Positions 8,333 to 15,934 of a stretch of DNA of 35,215 nucleotides are shown piece by piece. The position numbers and the translations under genes are program-made. Every line of letters begins with the position of its first letter. Within the stretch, counting starts at the first letter, position 1. The notes beneath the pieces were generated by a model. That model was given only the letters and a program-made list of their open reading frames with translations, did not search any database and was not told the DNA's origin. This stretch comes from an uncultured Candidatus Woesearchaeota archaeon (lineage in GTDB: Archaea; Nanobdellota; Nanobdellia; Woesearchaeales; B29-G15). The DNA lies in the NCBI GenBank assembly GCA_903915225.1, contig CAIWSB010000027.1, positions 1 to 35,215 on the forward strand. The letters are read 5' to 3'.

Positions 8333-10976
8333 TCTGGCCCTCCGATTGGCTATCAATCTCCCTCAGTTTCTTATAAACTTTTCCTTTATCCTCGAGGGAA
8401 AGCCGGAGATAAACCTGGTACAACTCTTCCCTTAAAATCATGGCTGATTTGGAGCCTGCTTTCTTGAGTTCAGAATATGCCCCTAGCATTACCTCGAAAA
8501 GCCCCATTAGCCCCATGCCTGAAGCCAAGAACATCTCAATGAAAGTTTCTCTCACAGCTTCTTTTGATGAGGTCGCAAGCCCTTTGAAAGTTGAGCCTGA
8601 ACCCTTGACCACGATGTCGTTGTGCAACTTAATTAGGCTGGCATTGGTCTCGCTGCTCAGGAATTCATTATATGATATAATAAGGGGAAGCCTCTCGTCA
8701 GGGTAGTCCCCAAACAAGAACATGAAGAAGTTCTCCATGATATCCTTCAAATCAGCCATGGAGCTGATTTCCCCAAAGCTCGCCTGAATTTCAGTATATG
8801 GCCCTATCTCTGCATCAAAGAGTGAAGTCTTTGCGCGTGGGCGGTGGACGCGGGCCATGGCTTTTAAAATATACCCGAAGAGCGAGATAATTTTTGAGCG
8901 GAGCAGAATCGCAAAGGCTATTGCCAACGCTAGTGATATCAGGAATATAGACCACAAAGCCCTAGATATTGTGGGTTTCTCCAATGATAGGTTTTTCTCA
9001 CAGGGTTTACACTGGCTCCCGCCACAATCCACGCCTTCCTCGTACCCATTCTTAATCATGTCAGAGCATGTGGGGCATGCTGAACAAGGCCCGCCACAAT
9101 CTATTTGTGTTTCACCCTGGTTGAGTATACCATCAAAACAGGAGGGGCATGGCAAGCAAGGTCCGCCACAGTCTACACCTTTTTCCGCTTGGTTCTTTAT
9201 CCCGTCTGAGCATGTGGGGCACGGTAGGCAATTACCGCCGCAATCAACGCCAGTCTCATTTCCGTTTTTAAAATGGTCGAAACATGTAGGGATATAAGTA
9301 CAGTTCATCACCATATCTGGGGCCCACATTGATACATTGCACAGGTTCAAGTCATCACAATCCCTTGTCTTTATGCCTGTGGGTTTACATTCGGTCCAAT
9401 TGCCGCACACCCAGTCCGGAACACACATGTTTAGATTTGGTGATGGGCTCGGCTCTTGCTTAGTCTCCTTGGGCTCGGGAATTTGGACAACCCGCAAATA
9501 CACAAGGTTGCTCTGTGCTGTGGCATTCCAAACATCCTGGGCCTTGAATGTCACAGTCCTGTTGCCCCACCAATCAGTGTCGGGTGTGAAAGTAACCTGG
9601 TGGGTTGTTTTGTTGATTTCAACAAGTATATTCGAAACTGGTGTAGCGGAATAATTCATAGGATCAAGGTCATAGTCGGTAAAATAATCATCCAAGTCAA
9701 CATACACAATAGGAGTGTTGGCAGGCCATGTTTCGTTTGGTAATTCAGTTGTCAGCACAGGGGGCTGGTTCATTATCTCAAAGTTATCAAATATCCACCC
9801 CACTGTTCCCATAGACATGACTGAGGCATTACACCACACGCCCCATTCGTGGTTGCGATTTGGAGTGTTTGGATGGGGAAAGCTCCTCTTGTATGTGAAG
9901 AGGTTAGAGCTTGAGTTGTAGCTCATGCGGTAATATTGCTCATTCTCATAATCGAGCCTAAAACGGATAAGGCAGTAAACATTGGGGTCATAGACAGACT
10001 CGTTGGTTTCGCTGTTGGTTAGGTTGGCATAGAAATGCACAGGCTGGTTTGTGTAATATTTCACTGCGCCCCCAGTATCATCATAGATACTGAGCTCTAC
10101 CCATGCGTTCTCATGCAAGGTATATTTTCCTGCCCCGCTTATTTTCAGCCTGAACTTGTATGTTCCGTTTATTGAAGGGAGGGGCTCGCATTGGGCCAAC
10201 GAGCAGGGCGCACCTCCTCTGTAAACTCTTGGATTATAGTAGCTCACATTGAAGAACGTAACATTCGGCTGGATTTGGAATAGCTGATTTGCCACGCACG
10301 GGACTGTACCTATCTCAAAAGAATACTGATCAAATAAAAAATAAGAATTAAGGTTTGCATTGTCCAAGTTTATGGAAGCATTCCCAAATTCAATCATCCC
10401 CTTATGTGGGATCCCTATTGTGACATTCTGAAGCCGCACCCATGATGTGTAATTTGAAAAGTTAGTGGTGAGGTTGTTGTGGAAATTTGTCCAGATTGGC
10501 CGTTGTTCATAATTGTTGATTGTGAAATAACCAGATGTCCTATCAGCACTCTTAAAGCATGAGGAGTAGTTTCCCCTGCTAAAAATCTGATAGGCACAAT
10601 TTTTGTCCTCAAATTTAGAGGAATTGAATATGAGGTTAAAATATCCATCCACCCCATCCAAAACCCTACCAAGTGGATAGGCGTGTCCAGCGCTATAGAG
10701 CAGGTAATCAACTGATGAGAGAGATTCTGGGTCGCTTTGCTCCTTACCCCTTATGGTGTAGTAACCTGAGATTATATTCCCCTCTTTGGGATATTCAATA
10801 ATGAAATCTGGCTGATACCGCTGGACACAAAGGGATACTTGACCCGCATCCTGGGATGCGCGGCCCGTGGTTCCAATCCCATGGGTTGTCACCCAAGTTG
10901 ACCAAATTGAGAAGACGATGAACATAATTGTCAGCAGGGCAAGCAAATTGTTGCCACTATATTTGTCTCTTCCCAT
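8316..10976 (-). CDS. surface protein with TSP1-like and Cys-rich DCGG repeats and a cytoplasmic domain
   Basis: 886 residues. There is an N-terminal hydrophobic anchor at about 10-30, then a large beta-rich ectodomain with many N-glycosylation sequons and one He_PIG/cadherin-like unit (FTDYDLDPMNYSAT ... VTFTPDTDWWG). Next is a thrombospondin-1-like segment (CVPDWVCGNWTEC ... TRDCDDLNLC, about 512-560), then four Cys-rich repeats of the form C-x4-K-N-x5-GVDCGG-x-C-x-x-C-P (about 562-655). A second membrane helix (about 668-700) separates these from a roughly 185-residue C-terminal helical domain, probably cytoplasmic. Two anchors with an internal soluble domain are unusual compared with the neighbouring single-pass proteins. 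It may link an outer binding surface to the cell interior. The function is not known. Confidence 0.8.
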   Translation of the reverse strand: MGRDKYSGNNLLALLTIMFIVFSIWSTWVTTHGIGTTGRASQDAGQVSLCVQRYQPDFIIEYPKEGNIISGYYTIRGKEQSDPESLSSVDYLLYSAGHAYPLGRVLDGVDGYFNLIFNSSKFEDKNCAYQIFSRGNYSSCFKSADRTSGYFTINNYEQRPIWTNFHNNLTTNFSNYTSWVRLQNVTIGIPHKGMIEFGNASINLDNANLNSYFLFDQYSFEIGTVPCVANQLFQIQPNVTFFNVSYYNPRVYRGGAPCSLAQCEPLPSINGTYKFRLKISGAGKYTLHENAWVELSIYDDTGGAVKYYTNQPVHFYANLTNSETNESVYDPNVYCLIRFRLDYENEQYYRMSYNSSSNLFTYKRSFPHPNTPNRNHEWGVWCNASVMSMGTVGWIFDNFEIMNQPPVLTTELPNETWPANTPIVYVDLDDYFTDYDLDPMNYSATPVSNILVEINKTTHQVTFTPDTDWWGNRTVTFKAQDVWNATAQSNLVYLRVVQIPEPKETKQEPSPSPNLNMCVPDWVCGNWTECKPTGIKTRDCDDLNLCNVSMWAPDMVMNCTYIPTCFDHFKNGNETGVDCGGNCLPCPTCSDGIKNQAEKGVDCGGPCLPCPSCFDGILNQGETQIDCGGPCSACPTCSDMIKNGYEEGVDCGGSQCKPCEKNLSLEKPTISRALWSIFLISLALAIAFAILLRSKIISLFGYILKAMARVHRPRAKTSLFDAEIGPYTEIQASFGEISSMADLKDIMENFFMFLFGDYPDERLPLIISYNEFLSSETNASLIKLHNDIVVKGSGSTFKGLATSSKEAVRETFIEMFLASGMGLMGLFEVMLGAYSELKKAGSKSAMILREELYQVYLRLSLEDKGKVYKKLREIDSQSEGQNAAKQ
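9001..9289 (-). repeat. four tandem Cys-rich DCGG repeats (coding)
   Basis: Four units of roughly 27 codons, each encoding a pattern like C-x(3-4)-K/L-N-G/Q-x-E-x-G/Q-V/I-DCGG-x-C-x-x-C. They lie between the TSP1-like segment and the second membrane helix of the 886-residue protein. The regular cysteines suggest disulfide-bonded or metal-binding modules outside the membrane. Confidence 0.85.
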
Positions 10977-11000
10977 TTTTTTAGGTTTTAGAAGCGACTT

Positions 11001-11010
11001 AATATAAATA
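11001..11010 (-). promoter_or_regulatory. TATA-like box for the 886-residue surface protein
   Basis: The reverse strand reads TATTTATATT, centred about 30 bases before the ATG at 10976 and directly against the stop of the upstream gene. It suggests an internal promoter within the surface-protein cluster. Confidence 0.5.
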
Positions 11011-11012
11011 CT

Positions 11013-12185
11013 TTACCAAATATCATACATGCCCTGGGCAGATATGCTCCTGTCAACTGACGTTGTATCTGTGCATGAGATTTTATAGAAGAACCTCCCC
11101 CGCTGGCTGAATGCCTTATCTGCAAGGTATAACTTATTTCCAGAATTGTAGGCCATTGTTTGCTCCTGCCCATCCGAGTATATCAGCTTACACACAACGG
11201 CTTTTCCCTGCAGGGGTTTACCTGTGGACACAAGAGTGTAGTTTGCTGAAAAAGTCACCTTATCTCCCACTTTAAAAGGCTTTAAATCCAGGGTTGGATT
11301 TGATATCTCGAGTTTGGTTTTAAGCCCTTCAGCCACCTGAATCCTGCCAAATTTATAAACGTCCACAGTGAGCATCTGGTTTGAGTAATCTCGGATAATG
11401 CAATATTGACCGCAGTCAGCCCCGTCAAGCGAAAGCTTGGGTTTTCTGAAAGTAACCCCCTCAAATTGCAGAGTGAATTTCTTGGCCCTGTTCTTGGCAC
11501 AGGGGAAGCCACTCTCTAAGATAAGGAAGTTGTTTTTCGAGAGTTGCGCCACGCTTACCAACTTCAACCCTGAAAGTACCTCACCTACCGGCAGCATCAG
11601 GCTACCAATTCCCGTCTTGTAAAGCAAGATATCCGAAGGGTATGGCCAGTTGGCCTTAGTAAGGTCTGTGGATATACCATTTTTGAAAATTCCCATAACT
11701 GCGGGTGCTGGAGGGTTAAGTATTGAGAAATAACCTGTTGAGACTTGCGAGTTTTTTGAATAATTTATAGTGGAAACCCTAAGGATCATGCGATATGAGC
11801 ATGTTCCCACCGGATATTTAGAGGCATTAAAAGCGAAGGAATAGACTCCAGAGCCGGTTACTGCACTCTTAAACATTGGTATGTTTGTGTTTGATGGGCT
11901 TGAAAGAAACACCTCAACAACTGAATCCACTGGATTGTTTGTTGTTACATTGAGAAGAATCTCAGACTTGCCTGTGAAGACCGAGCCGGTGATTGGTGTT
12001 ATGAACCCAACTTTTGTGAACGTGCTATTCGCGGCGGCAACTGTGGTTTCCTCTATGGGATAAAGGAAGGCGCCAAGCATTCTCCATGGCCCTGGGACAA
12101 ATAAGAAGGACCCCAAAAAAACTAAGGAGATAAAGAGAGAGGCAACAAGAATTAATAACCTCTTATTACCACGCCTTCGAGCCAT
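11013..12185 (-). CDS. membrane-anchored beta-rich surface protein, unknown
   Basis: 390 residues. A basic N-terminus (MARRRGNKRLL) and one hydrophobic helix (about 9-30) form a signal anchor; the rest is beta-rich and extracellular by the positive-inside rule. It contains Ig-like strand patterns (SVVEVFLSSPSN, VTFSANYTLVSTGKPL, FYKISCTDTTSVD), a stretch similar in layout to the N-terminal ectodomain of the next gene (SYRMILRVST ... GYFSILN) and several N-x-S/T sequons. I do not recognise a named family. It sits in the minus-strand surface cluster with its own TATA-like box. Confidence 0.72.
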   Translation of the reverse strand: MARRRGNKRLLILVASLFISLVFLGSFLFVPGPWRMLGAFLYPIEETTVAAANSTFTKVGFITPITGSVFTGKSEILLNVTTNNPVDSVVEVFLSSPSNTNIPMFKSAVTGSGVYSFAFNASKYPVGTCSYRMILRVSTINYSKNSQVSTGYFSILNPPAPAVMGIFKNGISTDLTKANWPYPSDILLYKTGIGSLMLPVGEVLSGLKLVSVAQLSKNNFLILESGFPCAKNRAKKFTLQFEGVTFRKPKLSLDGADCGQYCIIRDYSNQMLTVDVYKFGRIQVAEGLKTKLEISNPTLDLKPFKVGDKVTFSANYTLVSTGKPLQGKAVVCKLIYSDGQEQTMAYNSGNKLYLADKAFSQRGRFFYKISCTDTTSVDRSISAQGMYDIW

Positions 12186-12207
12186 AATTTATCCAAATCC
12201 TCAGGAA

Positions 12208-12216
12208 GTATAAAAA
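12208..12216 (-). promoter_or_regulatory. TATA-like box, leaderless start at 12185
   Basis: The reverse strand reads TTTTTATACT across this stretch. It is centred about 27 bases before the ATG at 12185, as expected for a leaderless archaeal transcript, and lies in the 37-base gap after the 137-residue gene. Confidence 0.5.
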
Positions 12217-12222
12217 TTTTCC

Positions 12223-12636
12223 TTACGCCCTTCTTACCACCACTCTCAAAGTGCCAATGTAGTTGCGCAGCGGGGTCCCTTCTGGAGGGTTGAAATAAAG
12301 CTTAATCTCCCTTGATTCCAACGAGCTTAGGGTAATTTCAGGCATTTCCGGGCGAACCAATGGAGCAATGTCCCCCTCGCTCTGCATAACAACACGCACT
12401 GGGAAGGATTCGTTGTTCTTCATTCTCATTTGTCTCCAAGAGGTTCCACCTGGCTTAACCTCGCCAAAGAATATGATTGTACCATTAAACCCCAAACCAG
12501 AGGTGTTGCCAACCTTACCCATCATTGTATAGGTTTTCACAGCAATTATCTGCGAATGAGAGAAGATAACAACAGTTGCCCCTGTTGCCAGGACCAGAAC
12601 TATGCTCAAAAGTAATACCAGAGTTAAGGGTTTCAT
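12223..12636 (-). CDS. small secreted/anchored beta-sandwich protein
   Basis: 137 residues. An N-terminal hydrophobic segment (LVLLLSIVLVLATGATVVIF) acts as signal peptide or anchor. The remainder looks like a single Ig-type beta-sandwich: GEVKPGGTSWRQMRMKNNE, then FPVRVVMQSEGDIAPLV, then LSSLESREIKLYFNPPEGTP and YIGTLRVVVRRA. This layout (extra pairing strands and a final RVVVRR strand) resembles proteins that pack against other extracellular proteins. Its ATG overlaps the stop of the preceding 379-residue gene by four bases, so the two are probably coupled. No named family is recognised. Confidence 0.75.
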   Translation of the reverse strand: MKPLTLVLLLSIVLVLATGATVVIFSHSQIIAVKTYTMMGKVGNTSGLGFNGTIIFFGEVKPGGTSWRQMRMKNNESFPVRVVMQSEGDIAPLVRPEMPEITLSSLESREIKLYFNPPEGTPLRNYIGTLRVVVRRA

Positions 12637-13772
12637 TTTTTAAGCTTTGGCAGCACCAATACCAATACTACTATTAAGGCAAACACTGCCAGCAGCGAGA
12701 CCGTGACTGAAATAATCAATAGTATGGTTACTGTGCTCATGTTTGAGGGCTTCTCCTCAATTGGGGCATTGGGCGATGCTATCAACTTAATCCTTTTTAT
12801 GAAGTCCTTGGAGCCATCCCCATAATCGATGTTCAGCCTCAGGTCATGTTCACCTGCCTGGAATCCAGTTGTATCAACAAAGAAATCCAGCTTGAACTTT
12901 CCAAATCCCCCAGAAGTAAGTGAGGGTGAAGTGCCAACCAGCTTCCCATCAATGAACACCTTTGCAAACAATGGACGTGATGCCCTCCAGTTAACCTCAA
13001 CCTCGACAGGGAACTTAGAAACCTGTTCTATGAAAAGCTCCTTTGGGTAAGACAGCAGCCTCACATCCACATTTCCAATTTTAAAGTTTCTTTCACTGGA
13101 AGCGGTGCTGCCATGGTAAAACAAATTAACTATAGCTTTATGGTCTCCCGGGGGTATTGATCTTGTGTCGAACTCCACAAACTCACTCCTTGTTGCCCCA
13201 ACAGCCAAGCTTGCAAGTGTTCTTTTTGTTGAAAAAACAGTCTCATTAATGTCATTCAGCACATTGAAATCCATCTTGAGGTCTGTTATATCATTCTTCC
13301 CGTAGTTTACCATTACTATCTCTGCACGGGCTGTTTCGTTCTGCTCAATGTTAGCTATGTTAATCCCAGCCTCAAGATAATAGCCTGGATAGGGCACATG
13401 GATATAAACAGGCTCAAATATTCCTGCCACAGCACCGACTCCCCCCTGGCTGCCTCCTGTCTCAACTGCACCAACATTAAGGTCCCATTTTCCCGGTGGT
13501 GAGAGCTGTTCTGGAAGTTTAAGAGTAACCTCAATTGTGCGCTTTCCGCCGCCAGGGTCTGGGTCTATAATTGTGGCATATTTGACCAATGAACCTGTGA
13601 GCTTAATGTCAAAATTGGGTGCACCCCAGAAAGTGTAATTTGAGGCGTATATCAGGTTTGGCTCGAAATCCAGGTGGACTATTTTGCTAAAAGTGTAAAT
13701 AGAATAGGCTGGAAATGGGACAAAAAATAAAAGGAGTATTAAAAAAAAAAAGCCCTTTTGCCAGCAGGACAT
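12633..13772 (-). CDS. secreted membrane-anchored CARDB-like protein
   Basis: 379 residues with a cleavable-looking signal peptide (FFFLILLLFFVPFPAYS, ending near residue 24) and a C-terminal membrane helix (TVTILLIISVTVSLLAVFAL, then VVLVLVLPKLKK). The ectodomain looks like three beta-sandwiches. One, near YLEAGINIANIEQNETARAE with VNYGKNDITDLKMDF, has the CARDB/NEW3 pattern seen in archaeal cell-surface proteins. It begins five bases after the 246-residue gene and overlaps the 137-residue gene by four, so it belongs to one operon. It is probably a structural component of the surface assembly; the partner or ligand is unknown. Confidence 0.76.
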   Translation of the reverse strand: MSCWQKGFFFLILLLFFVPFPAYSIYTFSKIVHLDFEPNLIYASNYTFWGAPNFDIKLTGSLVKYATIIDPDPGGGKRTIEVTLKLPEQLSPPGKWDLNVGAVETGGSQGGVGAVAGIFEPVYIHVPYPGYYLEAGINIANIEQNETARAEIVMVNYGKNDITDLKMDFNVLNDINETVFSTKRTLASLAVGATRSEFVEFDTRSIPPGDHKAIVNLFYHGSTASSERNFKIGNVDVRLLSYPKELFIEQVSKFPVEVEVNWRASRPLFAKVFIDGKLVGTSPSLTSGGFGKFKLDFFVDTTGFQAGEHDLRLNIDYGDGSKDFIKRIKLIASPNAPIEEKPSNMSTVTILLIISVTVSLLAVFALIVVLVLVLPKLKK

Positions 13773-13776
13773 TTTT

Positions 13777-14517
13777 TTAGCACATGAGACTGCTAGCGCC
13801 TAGATCCGTAGCGCTTGCTGTCCATTTAATTTTGTGATAAGATTTGTAATAGCTGCTTAACAGATCATATGGAACCCTAACTTTTGCTCCAATGGCCAGT
13901 GAGTCTTTGGTATCCGTGCTGTTGAGACACTTACAGAATAATGTGCTACCTGTTGAAATGTTTGCAAATGTTAAAACCATTCCCAGTGTGCTATTACATG
14001 AATTAGCCTCATTATCTACACCCACCCACTGGACGCTTCTGATCCCTTGGGATGCGACAATGGGGAAGAATTGCGCGATGGACTCGTTTGAAGCCATCTG
14101 AATCTTAACATAGGTGTTGCCAACATTTACCAGCTCCAATGGGGTCTCTGCACCAGCACCAAATCCAGGCCAATCTTCTCCTAAGCAATTTCCCGCTTTG
14201 TCATATCTCTCGGGCGCGCCAGTTGTTCCGTTAACCCACATCGTGCAGTTACCTGTGTTTTTCGCTCCCCCTTTACCATATGCAGAGGAGTTTACAAAAC
14301 CTGTTCCAAAATCGATAACCTTATCACCTGCGAACTCTATTCCTGCAATTGTTGTGACGTTCAGCATCACCCGCCCGTAATCTGATGTGGCAAAACCTGT
14401 CAGGGGTGCAAATGATATTGTCCTCATCTTCTGGAGGCTTATGAATGTTCCTCCAAGGCTAACAACAATTGCGACAATTAATAATCCAGCTAAGACACGA
14501 TTTGAAATTTCAACCAT
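13777..14517 (-). CDS. membrane-anchored extracellular protein, unknown
   Basis: 246 residues. One N-terminal helix (VLAGLLIVAIVVSLGGTFI) is followed by LQKMRTISFAPLTGFATS and a beta-rich domain with NVTTIAGIEFAG, INxS/T sequons and cysteines in TGNCTMW, NCLGEDW, ANSCNS, LFCKCLNS and a final SLMC, likely forming disulfides. The N-terminal layout (helix, then LQKM or LDKM) is shared with the 84-residue protein just upstream, suggesting related anchors or an old duplication. A GGAGG site sits before the ATG at 14517, one base after the upstream stop. Calling it a pilin would be speculative because no class III signal peptide is visible. Confidence 0.72.
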   Translation of the reverse strand: MVEISNRVLAGLLIVAIVVSLGGTFISLQKMRTISFAPLTGFATSDYGRVMLNVTTIAGIEFAGDKVIDFGTGFVNSSAYGKGGAKNTGNCTMWVNGTTGAPERYDKAGNCLGEDWPGFGAGAETPLELVNVGNTYVKIQMASNESIAQFFPIVASQGIRSVQWVGVDNEANSCNSTLGMVLTFANISTGSTLFCKCLNSTDTKDSLAIGAKVRVPYDLLSSYYKSYHKIKWTASATDLGASSLMC

Positions 14518-14518
14518 T

Positions 14519-14773
14519 TTATTCTCCTCCCGGTGGTTCCATAACTACTAACGATACAATCCCTGAATCTTGAGGCTGGGGCCTAGGCAATGCCAGCGCA
14601 TTAGGGTCAAGAACCTTTAGGCTCACCTTTGCGTTGTCATCCCCATTCATGATTACTACCTGCCTTGCTTGTACACTATTCATCTTGTCAAGCACAGTCC
14701 AGGCTCCCAGAACTGAAATAAGTACAGTGATAAATAGAAGAACCAAGATAATACTTTTCGGGATGTCATCCAT
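14519..14773 (-). CDS. small single-helix membrane protein heading the surface operon
   Basis: 84 residues. Helix IILVLLFITVLISVLGAWTV (about 8-27) is followed by LDKMNSVQARQVV, a short beta-rich stretch and an acidic, Pro-rich tail ending in PPGGE. It resembles the N-terminus of the next, larger protein. It starts an uninterrupted minus-strand series of surface genes. A TATA-like sequence (reverse strand TGTATACC, about 14799-14806) lies roughly 29 bases upstream of the ATG. No family is recognised. Confidence 0.65.
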   Translation of the reverse strand: MDDIPKSIILVLLFITVLISVLGAWTVLDKMNSVQARQVVIMNGDDNAKVSLKVLDPNALALPRPQPQDSGIVSLVVMEPPGGE

Positions 14774-14851
14774 CTTTTTTTACACCATTAGCAAATAGGT
14801 ATACATCTCTTTTTTTATTTTAAGGACGTAACTAGTATATATATTTTACGC

Positions 14852-15091
14852 CTAAATGAACTGGCGCAGTATATAGAAGATTAGAAAAAAAAGTGCCCCA
14901 AAGAGGACTAAAACCAGGAAGATTGAAAATATCGTAACAAAAAGTTTGGTCTGCTGCTTGAGGCCTTTTATCTGAACCAGATAACCCTCCCTTTGCTTGG
15001 AATAGTACTCAACATCAATTTCCTTGTTGATAAAAGAATCGCATAGCTTTACCTTTTCCTCAAGCTCAGCCAGCGCCCCTTTTCCTAACAT
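14852..15091 (-). CDS. small coiled-coil membrane protein
   Basis: 79 residues from the ATG at 15091. An upstream in-frame GTG at 15166 would add 25 residues, but a TATA-like box (reverse strand ATTTATACT, 15114-15122) lies 27 bases before 15091, which argues for a leaderless start there. The product has an N-terminal charged helix (LAELEEKVKLCDSF ... YYSKQREGYLVQIKGLKQQ) likely to form a coiled coil, and one or two C-terminal membrane helices (LFVTIFSIFLVLVLFGALFF). It is unrelated by eye to the surface proteins and no function is recognised. Confidence 0.62.
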   Translation of the reverse strand: MLGKGALAELEEKVKLCDSFINKEIDVEYYSKQREGYLVQIKGLKQQTKLFVTIFSIFLVLVLFGALFFLIFYILRQFI

Positions 15092-15113
15092 TGGTCCTTT
15101 TTGATATATATTT

Positions 15114-15122
15114 AGTATAAAT
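15114..15122 (-). promoter_or_regulatory. TATA-like box for the 79-residue membrane protein
   Basis: Reverse strand ATTTATACT, centred 27 bases before the ATG at 15091. The spacing decides the choice of the shorter start. Confidence 0.55.
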
Positions 15123-15135
15123 AGATTACGATTGT

Positions 15136-15196
15136 GTGAATCGGGACCCTTACAAGGGTGATTCACCGTGAGCCGAGCTCACCATAAGTGAATCGG
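15136..15196. repeat. structured intergenic repeats with two alternative pairings
   Basis: GTGAATCGG occurs at 15136-15144 and again at 15188-15196. Between them lies GATTCAC (15160-15166), complementary to the first seven bases of either copy. With the first copy it forms a hairpin that continues into ACCCT/AGGGT (15046-type spacing removed by a GGG bulge at 15143-15145). A second perfect hairpin, GTGAGC-CGA-GCTCAC, spans 15168-15182. The block lies between divergent promoters, outside both predicted mRNAs, so it could be an untranscribed operator or a small RNA gene on either strand. Confidence 0.5.
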
Positions 15197-15257
15197 AGCC
15201 ATCGCAAAGATAGTCCAGACCCAAAAGTCATACCTCCATGGGCTGAAAAACAATAAA

Positions 15258-15267
15258 CTTTAAAAAC
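15258..15267 (+). promoter_or_regulatory. TATA-like box for uS7
   Basis: CTTTAAAAAC centred about 27 bases before the ATG at 15290; leaderless geometry. Confidence 0.55.
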
Positions 15268-15289
15268 AACCTTAAAGTTCTTTTGGGGA

Positions 15290-15889
15290 ATGGCTGAAGT
15301 AAAAGTATTCAATAGATGGCCCACAACCGGGATTAAGGTGGATGACGACGGGCTAAAGGCATACATTTCCCTCGAACCAACCATTGTACCCAGGACAGGG
15401 GCTAAGTACGCAGGACAGAAGTTTGGCAAATCACAGGTGTTCATTGTCGAGAGACTCATAAATCGGCTAATGGTTCCAGGGCACAGGGCCAAGAAGCACA
15501 AGCTCACTTCTGGGTACTGTACAGGCAAGGCCCTCACTGCATATAACATAGTTGAGAAATGCTTTGAGATTATCGAAAAGAAAACCGGAAAGAACCCGGT
15601 TGCCGTGCTGGTCAAAGGCATAGAGAATGCCGCCACCAGGGAAGAGATTGTTACTATAGAATATGGTGGTGCACGCTACCCAAAAGCAGTTGAGTGTTCT
15701 CCCACAAGGCGTGTTGACCTGGTGCTGAGGTTTTTCATCCAGGGTGCATACGACAAGTGCTTCGGCAGCAAGATACCGGCCCACGAGGCCCTCGCAGAGG
15801 AGATAATCGCAGCCTTTGATAACAACCCGAAGGGGATGGCTGTCTCCAAGAAGCGAGAAGTAGAGAGGCAGGCAGACGCCTCAAGGTAA
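15290..15889 (+). CDS. rps7: 30S ribosomal protein uS7
   Basis: 199 residues, normal for archaeal uS7. Diagnostic stretches are LMVPGHRAKKHKLTSG, TAYNIVEKCFEIIEKKTGKN, VAVLVKGIENAATREEI, then RYPKAVECSPTRRVDLVLR and the C-terminal ALAEEIIAAFDNN and KKREVERQA. uS7 binds the 3' major domain of 16S rRNA and nucleates the small-subunit head near the E site. In many archaea the gene sits with S12 and elongation factors; here it is alone, flanked by the surface cluster and a Dph2-like gene. The start is set by the TATA-box spacing. Confidence 0.96.
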   Translation: MAEVKVFNRWPTTGIKVDDDGLKAYISLEPTIVPRTGAKYAGQKFGKSQVFIVERLINRLMVPGHRAKKHKLTSGYCTGKALTAYNIVEKCFEIIEKKTGKNPVAVLVKGIENAATREEIVTIEYGGARYPKAVECSPTRRVDLVLRFFIQGAYDKCFGSKIPAHEALAEEIIAAFDNNPKGMAVSKKREVERQADASR

Positions 15890-15903
15890 AAATTCTCCAA
15901 AAG

Positions 15904-15911
15904 GCTTTTAT
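15904..15911 (+). promoter_or_regulatory. TATA-like box for the Dph2-like gene
   Basis: GCTTTTAT, centred about 27 bases before the ATG at 15935 and just after the uS7 stop. It supports the ATG over an upstream in-frame TTG at 15911. Confidence 0.45.
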
Positions 15912-15934
15912 TGTTGCATTTTCTTGCACCTAGC

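Noticed and set aside
8857-9297. 146-codon plus-strand frame opposite the DCGG repeats
   Set aside because: It is the complement of the Cys-rich repeats; its repetitive PPQST pattern only mirrors the repeated DNA.
13777-14773. Type IV pilin or archaellin genes
   Set aside because: The proteins have an N-terminal helix but no class III signal peptide cleavage pattern, and no pilus ATPase or assembly gene is in view.
15130-15182. H/ACA guide RNA on the reverse strand
   Set aside because: A hairpin followed by ACA is present, but there is no two-sided internal loop to act as a guide pocket and no kink-turn, so it is listed only as a structured repeat.
15163-15636. 157-codon reverse-strand frame over uS7
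   Set aside because: It lies antisense to a certain ribosomal protein gene, and its composition is what the complement of uS7 would give.
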